From contig JADJMG010000013.1 in NCBI GenBank assembly GCA_016709725.1, forward strand, positions 1 through 64,000: a stretch of 64,000 nucleotides of DNA, given 5' to 3'. A program made the position numbers and the translations under genes. Of the stretch, positions 46,420-55,259 are shown piece after piece; position 1 is the first letter of the stretch; every line of letters begins with the position of its first letter. Origin of the DNA: Bacteroidota bacterium (GTDB lineage: Bacteria; Bacteroidota; Bacteroidia; AKYH767-A; OLB10). Below the pieces are notes generated by a model, which had not been told where the DNA came from, did no database searches, and worked only from the letters and a program-made list of their open reading frames with translations.

Positions 46420-47226
46420 ATGAAACGACTACTCTTATTTATTTTTATCGTTCTCACATTTTCATCATGTAGTAAATTCCAACACATGATGAAGAGCACA
46501 GATATGGAAGCAAAGTACAATGCGGCTGTGAAATATTATGAGAAAAAAGATTATTATCATGCATTACAATTGTTCGAAGAATTGATAACCGTTTATCGCG
46601 GAACATCAAAAGCAGAACAATCTTATTTCTATTATGTGTATTGTACTTATTATGTTGATGACTTTACGATGGCTGCATATCACTTCAATAATTTTGTGCA
46701 AAGTTATCCCAACAGTTCGCATGCAGAAGAAATGCAATACATGTATGCATACTGTTATTATTTGGATTCACCCATTCCAAGTTTAGATCAAACAAGCACG
46801 TTGGATGCTATTGATAAGTTTCAAATCTTTATTAATAAGTATCCAGAAAGTGCAAGAGTAGCAGATGCAAATAAAATGATGGATGAACTTCGGGCTAAAC
46901 TTGAAGAGAAAACTTTTAATAATGCAAAGCTATATTATCGCACCAGCGACTATAATGCAGCCGTAGTAGCCTTCGCAAATTTCCAAAAAGACTTCCCATA
47001 CTCCTCTTATATAGAGGAGTCCATGTACCTTGGATTGAGAGCATCTTATGAATATGCGATCAATTCAGTTGATTCTAAGCGAGTTACTCGATTAAAAGCT
47101 GCCCAAGAAGAGTATCAAAAATTAGTGGATAATTTCGGTCAAAGTCGGTATCTTCGCGACGCAGAAAGAATCTTTGATAATATTACCAAGGATCTAGCTC
47201 AAATGAATAGCGCTGCAAAGCTCTAA
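46420..47226 (+). CDS. bamD: Outer membrane protein assembly factor BamD
   Basis: A lipoprotein signal (MKRLLLFIFIVLTFSSCS) leads into TPR helices (YNAAVKYYEKKDYYHALQLFEELI, YHFNNFVQSYPNSSHAEEMQYM, AIDKFQIFINKYPESARV, YNAAVVAFANFQKDFPYSSYIEE). The whole is 268 aa with about five TPR units, as in BamD/YfiO. It acts in the Bam complex on the periplasmic face of the outer membrane. It leads the conserved run bamD-omega-coaBC-porD-recN, with spacings of 8-40 bp between most genes. Confidence 0.9.
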   Translation: MKRLLLFIFIVLTFSSCSKFQHMMKSTDMEAKYNAAVKYYEKKDYYHALQLFEELITVYRGTSKAEQSYFYYVYCTYYVDDFTMAAYHFNNFVQSYPNSSHAEEMQYMYAYCYYLDSPIPSLDQTSTLDAIDKFQIFINKYPESARVADANKMMDELRAKLEEKTFNNAKLYYRTSDYNAAVVAFANFQKDFPYSSYIEESMYLGLRASYEYAINSVDSKRVTRLKAAQEEYQKLVDNFGQSRYLRDAERIFDNITKDLAQMNSAAKL

Positions 47227-47263
47227 ACACAAAATAAATCGTATACATATATATATAGTATCC

Positions 47264-47584
47264 ATGGCTAATTATAAATCATCAACCAACACCACAGTAA
47301 CCAGAGATCTTTTGAGTTTTGAAGATAAGACTCATAATATCTATGAAAGTCTAGTTGTACTTTCTAAAAGAGCTAATCATATCTCTACTGAAATGAAGGA
47401 AGAATTGAATGAGAAACTTTCTGAATTTGCCTCTATCACGGATAACTTGGAAGAGATTTTTGAAAACAGAGAACAAATCGAAATTTCGAAACATTATGAA
47501 AAGCTTCCTAAACCAAGTTTAGTGGCGATTCAAGAATTCCTCGACGGTAAAATTTATTACCGTAATCCTGCCAACGATAAATAA
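47264..47584 (+). CDS. rpoZ: RNA polymerase omega subunit-like protein
   Basis: The 106-aa product between bamD and coaBC fits the Bacteroidota omega/Rpb6-like protein: TRDLLSFEDKTHNIYESLVVLSKRANHIS, EELNEKLSEFAS and EIFENREQIEISKHYEKLPKPSLVAIQEFLDGKIYY. Similarity to proteobacterial omega is low, so the call relies on gene order and the helical pattern. It lies 38 bp after bamD and 10 bp before coaBC. Confidence 0.8.
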   Translation: MANYKSSTNTTVTRDLLSFEDKTHNIYESLVVLSKRANHISTEMKEELNEKLSEFASITDNLEEIFENREQIEISKHYEKLPKPSLVAIQEFLDGKIYYRNPANDK

Positions 47585-47593
47585 TCACTATTC

Positions 47594-48793
47594 ATGCACC
47601 TGTCCGGAAAAAGGATAATCCTCGGAGTAACAGGAAGCATTGCTGCTTATAAATCAGCACCCCTTTGTCGACTTTTAAAAGGAGAAGGTGCTGACGTTCA
47701 AGTTATTACCACTCGCTCTGCGGAAGATTTTGTAAGTCCATTAACGCTTTCTGTATTATCTGGAAAACCCGTTTTATCAGAAATGATTTCGGAAGATAAT
47801 ACCTGGAACAATCATATTGATTTAGGCATGTGGGCGGATCTTTTTTTGATCGCACCTTTATCTGCTCATACTTTATCCGCCTTCGCAACGGGTACTTGCG
47901 AAAATCTTTTACAAGCCGTTTATCTCTCTGCACGTTGTCCTGTTTTTGTAGCGCCGGCAATGGATCATGATATGTATTTGCATCCCGCTACCAAGCAAAA
48001 TTTGGAGGTAATTAAACAACGTGGACAACACATCATCGGACCTGCACATGGAGAATTAGCATCCGGCTTAGTAGGAGAAGGGAGGATGGAAGAACCTGAA
48101 GTGATATTGGAAAAAGTGATTTCCTTTTTTTCCGCGAATAAACCACTCGCCGGAAAATCCATTATCGTTACTGCTGGACCCACACAAGAAGCCATCGATC
48201 CTGTTCGATTTATTACGAATCATTCCTCTGGAAAAATGGGTATTGCCATTGCTACATCGTTGGTGGAGATGGGTGCACATGTAAAACTAATAGCGGGTCC
48301 TGTTCAAGAAAAAATTCCAGCCGGACTCATACACATTCCGGTTATTTCTGCAGATGATATGCTTCAAGCCTGCATACAACATTTTCCAACCGCTGATGCT
48401 GCAATTATGACGGCGGCCGTTGCCGATTATCGTCCCAGTACTTTTTCAGATAAGAAAGTGAAGAAATCGGAAGATGATTTACAATTACCATTAAGTAAAA
48501 CCGTTGATATTGCAGCTACCTTGGGAAAGATGAAAACTAAAAATCAGTTTTTAGTTGGATTTGCACTAGAGACCAACGACGAAATGGTGAATGCCGAAAA
48601 AAAATTGAATAGTAAAAATCTCGATTTTATTGTCCTGAACTCTTTAAATGACAAAGGCGCTGGATTTGGAACCGATACGAATAAAGTCACCTTGATTTTC
48701 AAAGGAAATAAAAATATTGATTTACCATTGATGTCAAAATCAAAAGTAGCCTCTAATATTGTAGAATCATTAGTAAATTTGATGCATGCGTAA
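47594..48793 (+). CDS. coaBC: Bifunctional phosphopantothenoylcysteine decarboxylase/synthase CoaBC
   Basis: The N-terminal flavodoxin-like CoaC domain (1-180) has GVTGSIAAYK, ATGTCENLLQA and PAMDHDMYLHP, the analogue of the PxMNxxMW flavin motif. The C-terminal CoaB domain (about 190-399) has TAGPTQEAIDPVRFITNHSSGKMG and MTAAVADYRP with KKSEDDL (CTP-dependent synthase). Together they convert phosphopantothenate and cysteine to phosphopantetheine. The last 8 bp overlap the porD start. Confidence 0.93.
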   Translation: MHLSGKRIILGVTGSIAAYKSAPLCRLLKGEGADVQVITTRSAEDFVSPLTLSVLSGKPVLSEMISEDNTWNNHIDLGMWADLFLIAPLSAHTLSAFATGTCENLLQAVYLSARCPVFVAPAMDHDMYLHPATKQNLEVIKQRGQHIIGPAHGELASGLVGEGRMEEPEVILEKVISFFSANKPLAGKSIIVTAGPTQEAIDPVRFITNHSSGKMGIAIATSLVEMGAHVKLIAGPVQEKIPAGLIHIPVISADDMLQACIQHFPTADAAIMTAAVADYRPSTFSDKKVKKSEDDLQLPLSKTVDIAATLGKMKTKNQFLVGFALETNDEMVNAEKKLNSKNLDFIVLNSLNDKGAGFGTDTNKVTLIFKGNKNIDLPLMSKSKVASNIVESLVNLMHA

Positions 48794-49685
48794 ACTTGTC
48801 TTATTTGGTCTACTTATTTGTGCCGCTCTACCTGAGCTTGTGGCACAAGAATTAAATTGTTCGGTGAGCGTAATTGCACCTCGTATTCAAACTTCCGATC
48901 GTCGAGTCTTTACTACATTACAAACCTCGGTAACGGAGTTTTTAAACAATACAAAATGGACCAGCGATAAATACAAGAACGAAGAAAAAATTGAATGCAG
49001 TATTCAAATTGAACTTTCAGAGCGGGTGGGTACCGATGAGTACAAAGGATCCATTCAAGTGAGCTCTCGTCGACCTATTTACGGTACTTCTTACAATTCA
49101 CCAATCTTAAATTATAAAGACGACGATTTCAATTTTCGTTATATAGAATATCAACCCTTCGAATACAACGATGGACAAACCAATCCGAATTTATTAATGG
49201 TACTTGCATTTTATGCATATACGATTATTGGTTTCGATGCTGAGACGTATGCCCCAAACGGTGGAAACCCATATTTCGCAAAAGCACAAGCCATCGTTGC
49301 TAACTCATCCAATGCTGCTGAACCGGGATGGAAAGCTTTTGAAGGTTTAAGAAATCGTTTTTGGTTGATGGAAAATATCAATAATCCAATCTATAAGCCG
49401 ATCCGTACTTTTTATTATGAGTTTCATCGGAAAAGTTTAGATTTGATGTCTAAGAAAACAGATGAATCTGCTCGCTTAGCAGGCGCTTCTCTTGAAAAAT
49501 TAAGAAAAGTACATACTGATAAACCCCTTTCTGTATTCATGAAAACTTTGTTTGATGCGAAGGTAGATGAGATGGTGAATTTATTCACTGGAGCTCCGGC
49601 TGATGTGAAAGCCATTGCGAAACAAACGTTAAGTGATATTGATCCAATTAATACTTCTAAATACCAGAAAATAACAGGAAATTAA
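48786..49685 (+). CDS. porD: Type IX secretion protein PorD (DUF4835)
   Basis: A signal peptide (MRKLVLFGLLICAALPELVAQ) precedes the DUF4835 body: SDRRVFTTLQTSVTEFLNNTKWTSD, RYIEYQPFEYNDGQTNPNLLMVLAFYAYTIIGFDAETYAPNGG and a helical C-terminus. In Porphyromonas gingivalis the family is PorD, needed for T9SS function. The constant position between coaBC and recN in Bacteroidota supports the call. It overlaps coaBC by 8 bp. Confidence 0.88.
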   Translation: MRKLVLFGLLICAALPELVAQELNCSVSVIAPRIQTSDRRVFTTLQTSVTEFLNNTKWTSDKYKNEEKIECSIQIELSERVGTDEYKGSIQVSSRRPIYGTSYNSPILNYKDDDFNFRYIEYQPFEYNDGQTNPNLLMVLAFYAYTIIGFDAETYAPNGGNPYFAKAQAIVANSSNAAEPGWKAFEGLRNRFWLMENINNPIYKPIRTFYYEFHRKSLDLMSKKTDESARLAGASLEKLRKVHTDKPLSVFMKTLFDAKVDEMVNLFTGAPADVKAIAKQTLSDIDPINTSKYQKITGN

Positions 49686-49721
49686 TTTTATAAATAATAT
49701 TTTTCGTTAATATTACCCTAC

Positions 49722-51382
49722 ATGTTAAAGCAACTTTCGGTTAAGAATTATATTTTAATTGACGAGCTGGATATTCGTCTAGAAAAAGGTCTGGGAATTA
49801 TTACAGGCGAAACAGGAGCCGGTAAATCCATCCTGCTAGGTGCTCTTGGATTGATGTTAGGTCAACGAGCCGATGTGGGTGAATTACTCGACAAAAAAAA
49901 GAAGTGCATCATTGAAGGTGTCTTTGATGTGCAGGCTTATCAGATGAAAACTTTTTTCGAGGAAAAGGAATTGGATTATGCCAATGAATGTACCATCCGG
50001 AGAGAAATAAATCCAGAAGGGAAATCGAGAGCATTTGTGAATGATACCCCGGTAAATCTTACTACCCTCAAAGAACTGTCTTCTCGACTGGTGGATATCC
50101 ACAGTCAGCATGAATCATTGCTTTTAGGAAATAGAAGTTTTCAACTCAATGTATTGGATGCCTATGCAGGAAATCAAGATTTACTCAAAGCATATAAATC
50201 GAATTTCACTACTTGGAAGCAAAGCGAAAAAGCGTATCTCGCCTTACTTGATGAAGAAGCGAAAAGTAAAAGTGATTTCGATTATTTGAATTTTCAGTAC
50301 AATGAAATTTCAGCACTCAAACTGAAAGATGGGGAACAAGTTTCACTTGAATCTGAACAACAAAAATTAGAGCATGGCGAAGAGATTGTAGAGCAACTCA
50401 ACCGATCTGTAATGTTGATTCGTGATGGAGATGAAAATGTAGTGGCGCAATTATCGCTCGTGCATCAACTCTTACAAGGAATAAAGAAATTTGATGATCA
50501 GTTTGAAACACAAAGCGACCGTATCCAATCGGTGTTAATTGAATTAAAAGATATTCATGCAGAGCTGGAAGATGCCATCGGAAAACTGCAATTGGATCCA
50601 AAGAGATTGGAAGAAGTAAATGAAAGGTTAAGCTTCATTTATAATCTTCAGAAAAAACACCGACTTCAATCAATCGAAGAGTTACTACAGTTTGAAGAGG
50701 AATTGTCTCAAAAATTACAACGCATCAGTTCTTTTGAAGATGAAATCTTGCGTTTGAAGAAAGAAGTGGATGAGAAAAAATCTCAACTCTTAAAATCGGG
50801 AAATGCACTAACGGCGTCTCGTAAAAAAGCCATTCCTGCTTTAGAAAAAGAGGTGACTCAACAACTTTCAGAATTGGCGATGCCGCATGCTATGTTGCGC
50901 ATTGCGCTCATCGAGGAAAATGAAAATACATTTACTGCTGATGGAATGGAAAAAATTCAATTCCTGTTTTCTGCAAATAAAGGTGGCGATTTCAAGGAAC
51001 TGGCCAAAGTTGCATCAGGTGGAGAAATGTCGAGGTTGATGCTTTGTATTAAATCCATCATGGCACGATTAACCGCTATGCCAACCGTTATTTTTGATGA
51101 GATTGATACAGGAATATCAGGAGAAACTGCGGCTCGAGTAGGAGCGATCTTAAAGCAAATGGCGAAGGATCACCAAGTGTTGGCGATAACCCATCTACCC
51201 CAAATCGCATCTAAAGGAAATACCCATTTCTTAGTTTATAAAGAAGTAAAAAATCCTCCACACGCTCTCAACTTCGTATTTTAAACGATGTGGAAAGATT
51301 AAATGAAATTGCGAGAATGTTGAGCGGAGAAGTTCTCACCGACGCTGCTTTGGATAATGCACGCGTTTTACTTAGCCAATAA
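49722..51382 (+). CDS. recN: DNA repair protein RecN
   Basis: This SMC-like ATPase for double-strand break repair has Walker A GETGAGKSILLGALGL (about residue 27), a coiled-coil middle (residues 150-370), the signature VASGGEMSRLMLCIKSIM and Walker B TVIFDEIDTGISGETA near residue 455. The frame is lost around the A-run 51247-51252. In the other frame the C-terminus continues KKSSTRSQLRILNDVERLNEIARMLSGEVLTDAALDNARVLL and stops at 51380-51382, giving about 552 aa. The signature MLSGE is family-typical, so the break is an error rather than a truncation. Confidence 0.9.
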
Positions 51383-51433
51383 GCCAAATATCAACGAGTT
51401 AAAGATGGATTCATCTACCTCGGTACAAATTAT

Positions 51434-51441
51434 TATTTTTG
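51434..51441 (+). promoter_or_regulatory. Candidate -7 box of fabI
   Basis: TATTTTTG matches TAnnTTTG and lies 17 bp before ATG 51459. No -33 element at the usual distance. Confidence 0.35.
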
Positions 51442-51458
51442 ACGCTTAAACTAAGTCT

Positions 51459-52276
51459 ATGTCAAACTCATTGTTGAAAGGAAAAAGAGAATTATATTCG
51501 GAGCATTAGATCCACAGTCGATTGCTTGGAAAGTAGCCTTACGAGCTCATGAAGAAGGAGCCCAATTTGTATTATCAAATGCACCGGTTGCATTACGCTT
51601 GGGAGCCATCAACCAACTAGCAGAGCAATGCAATGCAAAAGTAATTGGCGCGGACGCCACTTCAAATGCAGATTTAGAAGCTTTATTTACGCAATCGATG
51701 GATGTACTAGGGGGAAAAATTGATTTCGTTTTACATTCAATTGGAATGTCGCCCAACGTTCGAAAGAATAAACCATACACTGATTTAGATTACGATTTTT
51801 ACCATAAGACACTCGATATTTCAGCTATGTCATTGCATCGTGTTTTACAATCGGCGATGAAACTTGATGCCATTAGTGAGTGGGGTAGTGTGGTTGCATT
51901 AACGTACATCGCGGCGCAACGTGTTTTCCCTGATTACAACGATATGGCCGATGCAAAATCCATGTTAGAAAGTATTGCTCGAAGCTATGGTTATCATTAT
52001 GGAAAAGCGAAGAAAGTTCGTGTAAATACCATCTCACAATCGCCAACCAAAACTACAGCCGGACAAGGTGTAAAAGGATTCGATAATTTCTACAATTATG
52101 CCGATGCACTTTCTCCACTGGGAAATGCTCCAGCAGAAGCTTGTGCTGATTATTGCATCACGTTGTTTTCTGATTTAACCAAACACGTGACGATGCAAAA
52201 CCTTTTCCACGACGGCGGTTTCTCTTATACCGGAGTGAGTCAGGAAGTGATGGAAAAAATGTTTCCATCGACGTAG
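51459..52276 (+). CDS. fabI: Enoyl-[acyl-carrier-protein] reductase FabI
   Basis: The N-terminus SNSLLKGKRGIIFGALDPQSIAWKVALRAHEEGA, obtained by adding one G at about 51490, supplies the NAD-binding loop of FabI. The rest (VIGADATSNADLEALF, DFVLHSIGMSP, SVVALTYIAAQRVFPDYNDMADAKSMLES with the Tyr-x6-Lys pair, VNTISQSPTKTTAG, LFHDGGFS) is in the other frame. It catalyses the last reduction of fatty-acid elongation and is the triclosan target. Repaired length is 272 aa. The frame break in an essential gene suggests sequencing error. Confidence 0.92.
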
Positions 52277-52292
52277 TATGCAAGACCTTAAA

Positions 52293-52328
52293 AAAAGAAG
52301 GGGTAGAAAATTTTCTACCCCTTCTTTT
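52293..52328. terminator. Bidirectional terminator between fabI and clpC
   Basis: A 36-nt perfect palindrome centred at 52310/52311 has arms AAAAGAAGGGGTAGAAAA and TTTTCTACCCCTTCTTTT. The A and T tails serve both convergent genes. An AATTCTTAATT repeat (52338-52362) follows. Confidence 0.9.
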
Positions 52329-52365
52329 ATATACCCTAATTCTTAATTCTTAATTCTTAATTGAA

Positions 52366-54906
52366 CTAAGATTCTTCCTTCTTCTTCCTTTGCTTCGGCG
52401 GTTTCACGATGTTTATGCTTAACTGCTCCGTGCCTTTTTCCCATCCTAATTCAATGGTATCTCCTTCGGAAAGTTGACCTTTAATGATCTCTTCTGCCAT
52501 TGGATCTTCAATGTATTTTTGAATGGCTCTTTTCAACGGACGAGCACCAAAGCTGGAATCATAACCTTTATCGGTAAGGAATTCTTTCGCATCATCCGTC
52601 AATTTCACTTTGTAGCCTAATTCACCAACACGCTTATAAAGACTGCCTAATTCAAGATCAATAATTTTAAAGATATCTTCCTTACTCAAGCTATTAAACA
52701 CAACAACATCATCAATACGATTTAAGAATTCGGGAGCGAAAGCTTTCTTCAAGGAACTTTCAATCACGCTGCGTGAATGTTCATCCACCTGACTTGTTTT
52801 CGCTGAGGTTCCAAATCCAACACCTTGACCAAAATCTTTTAATTGACGAGAGCCAATATTAGAAGTCATGATAATGATGGTGTTCTTAAAATCGATCTTA
52901 CGTCCAAGGCTATCCGTTAATTGTCCTTCATCCAACACTTGCAATAATAAGTTAAATACATCTGGATGGGCTTTTTCAATCTCATCAAGCAAAACGATAG
53001 AGTAGGGCTTGCGACGAACTTTTTCGGTCAATTGTCCACCTTCTTCATATCCTACATATCCTGGAGGCGCTCCAATCAATCTTGACACCGCGAATTTTTC
53101 CATGTATTCACTCATGTCAATACGGATCAAAGCATCTTGTGTATCGAATAAGTATCGACTTAATTCTTTAGCTAATTCTGTTTTTCCAACTCCAGTAGGA
53201 CCTAAGAAAATGAAAGTTCCAATGGGCTTGTTCGGATCTTTTAATCCAGCGCGATTACGTTGAATGGCTTTCACCACTTTCTTCACCGCATCATCCTGGC
53301 CAATTACTTTTCCTTTCAATTCCTCTGGCATCTGAATCAAACGAGCGGTTTCCGCTTGAGCAATTCTTGTTACTGGAATTCCACTCATCATGGCTACAAC
53401 TTGCGCCACATCCTCCACATCTACTTTATAACGTTGGTTCTTGGTTTCTTCTTCCCAAGTTTGTTTAGCGCTTTCTAATTGCTCTAACAATTGCTTTTCA
53501 GTATCACGTAAACGAGCAGCTTCCTCGTATTTCTGACTACGAACCACACGATTCTTTTCTACTTTAATGTCAGCAACCTTATTTTCAAGATCGATGATAT
53601 TTTGAGGAACGTGAATATTTGAAATGTGTACACGCGATCCGGCTTCATCTAAAGCATCAATGGCTTTATCTGGAAGGAATCGATCGGTTATATAACGTGC
53701 AGTTAATTTAACACAGGCGGCGATGGCTTCATCCGTATAAGTTACATGATGATGCTCTTCGTAACGTTCTTTGATATTTCCTAAGATTTCGATGGTTTCA
53801 TCCACTGAGGTAGGGTCCACAATTACTTTCTGGAAACGACGATCTAATGCGCCATCTTTTTCGATGTACTGACGGTACTCATCCAAAGTAGTAGCACCAA
53901 TACATTGAATTTCTCCACGTGCTAATGCAGGTTTAAACATATTCGATGCATCCAGAGAACCCGAAGCACCACCCGCACCAATAATAGTGTGAATTTCATC
54001 AATAAATAAAATCACATCCGGCGATTTCTCCAATTCGTTCATTACCGCTTTCATTCGCTCTTCAAACTGACCACGGTATTTTGTACCTGCCACTAAAGAA
54101 GCTAAATCGAGTGTAACAATTCGCTTATTAAATAAAACGCGAGAAACTTTGCGTTGGATGATTCGCAGCGCTAGACCTTCAGCAATTGCTGATTTACCCA
54201 CACCAGGCTCACCAATTAAGATGGGATTATTTTTCTTTCTACGTGACAAGATTTGAGAAACACGCTCAATTTCTTTTTCGCGACCTACAATAGGATCTAA
54301 TTTACCTTCTTCAGCCGCCTTAGTTAAATCTCTTCCAAAATTATCCAAAACCGGAGTTTTTGACTTTGATTCACCAGGCTTCTTTTGTGAAGCTCCAAAA
54401 GAAGGACCATCGTCGTCTTTTGAATAAGGATCATCATCGTTGGATGATTGAGGTGCTTCTGATTTAAAATTTGATTTGAACAATTCTAATTCTTCTCTCA
54501 TAATATCATAAGTTATTCCAAACTGATTTAAGATTTGAGTGGCAATATTGTCTTCGTCTTTTAAGATTGCTAATAATAAATGCTCAGTTCCAATTATTTC
54601 ACTTTTGAAAATTTTAGCTTCCAAATAAGTGATCTTTAGTGCTTTTTCAGCTTGCTTGGTAAGAGGAATATTATTTAGGTTACTCACCGTTCCAGAATTG
54701 CCTTTTACCGCATTTTCAACCGATTTTCGGAGTTCCACCAAATTAATATTTAACGACTTTAGAAATTTTATTGCCATCCCTTCGCCTTCGCGAATAAGAC
54801 CTAACAATAAGTGCTCTGTGCCGATATAATCATGACCCAGACGTAAGGCCTCTTCACGACTAAACGTGATTACATCTTTTACTCTAGGTGAGAATTTTGC
54901 TTCCAT
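52366..54906 (-). CDS. clpC: ATP-dependent Clp protease ATP-binding subunit ClpC
   Basis: The N-terminal double Clp repeat (VITFSREEALRLGHDYIGTEHLLLGLI and a second copy near 90) is followed by AAA1 with GEPGVGKSAIAEGLA (about 236) and IHTIIGAGG. A UVR-like linker (RSQKYEEAARLRDTEKQLLEQL) and AAA2 with GPTGVGKTELAKEL (about 571) and LLDEIEKAHPDVFN follow. The 846-aa hexameric unfoldase works with ClpP in protein quality control. The C-terminus is Lys-rich (PPKQRKKKEE). There is no clpP in the window. Confidence 0.96.
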   Translation of the reverse strand: MEAKFSPRVKDVITFSREEALRLGHDYIGTEHLLLGLIREGEGMAIKFLKSLNINLVELRKSVENAVKGNSGTVSNLNNIPLTKQAEKALKITYLEAKIFKSEIIGTEHLLLAILKDEDNIATQILNQFGITYDIMREELELFKSNFKSEAPQSSNDDDPYSKDDDGPSFGASQKKPGESKSKTPVLDNFGRDLTKAAEEGKLDPIVGREKEIERVSQILSRRKKNNPILIGEPGVGKSAIAEGLALRIIQRKVSRVLFNKRIVTLDLASLVAGTKYRGQFEERMKAVMNELEKSPDVILFIDEIHTIIGAGGASGSLDASNMFKPALARGEIQCIGATTLDEYRQYIEKDGALDRRFQKVIVDPTSVDETIEILGNIKERYEEHHHVTYTDEAIAACVKLTARYITDRFLPDKAIDALDEAGSRVHISNIHVPQNIIDLENKVADIKVEKNRVVRSQKYEEAARLRDTEKQLLEQLESAKQTWEEETKNQRYKVDVEDVAQVVAMMSGIPVTRIAQAETARLIQMPEELKGKVIGQDDAVKKVVKAIQRNRAGLKDPNKPIGTFIFLGPTGVGKTELAKELSRYLFDTQDALIRIDMSEYMEKFAVSRLIGAPPGYVGYEEGGQLTEKVRRKPYSIVLLDEIEKAHPDVFNLLLQVLDEGQLTDSLGRKIDFKNTIIIMTSNIGSRQLKDFGQGVGFGTSAKTSQVDEHSRSVIESSLKKAFAPEFLNRIDDVVVFNSLSKEDIFKIIDLELGSLYKRVGELGYKVKLTDDAKEFLTDKGYDSSFGARPLKRAIQKYIEDPMAEEIIKGQLSEGDTIELGWEKGTEQLSINIVKPPKQRKKKEES

Positions 54907-55259
54907 AAGGATGACTGCTTTATATTATTTGAACGTAAGGGAATTAAAAAAGTTTTACTGTGTTTTGTTTTGGTAATTCAAGGACGTTTAATCGTGTGAA
55001 TTATTGTAATCCTTCCCGTCTAATTTACAACCATAGATGCACGTTAACCAAGCTTTATTTTAGCTTCTTACACAAATCTTACATTGTTGATAATTATGAG
55101 GGAACTTGTCCAAAAATATGCTACACTTTCGCTACCTTCGTGCATCATTGAAAATCTTTATCAACATCCTGATTAACAAAATTAATATACTCTTGGTCAG
55201 CACCTTGTTGCAACTTCAGGAAAGCATAATTAAACTAAGATCTTACTAAAAATAGAAAA
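54907..55259. other. Divergent clpC-gyrA promoter region
   Basis: The 353 bp contain no credible gene. Toward gyrA the best -7 candidate is TACCTTCG at 55133-55140, with TTG at 55106-55108 at a somewhat long distance. I see no clear heat-shock operator such as CIRCE for clpC. Confidence 0.5.
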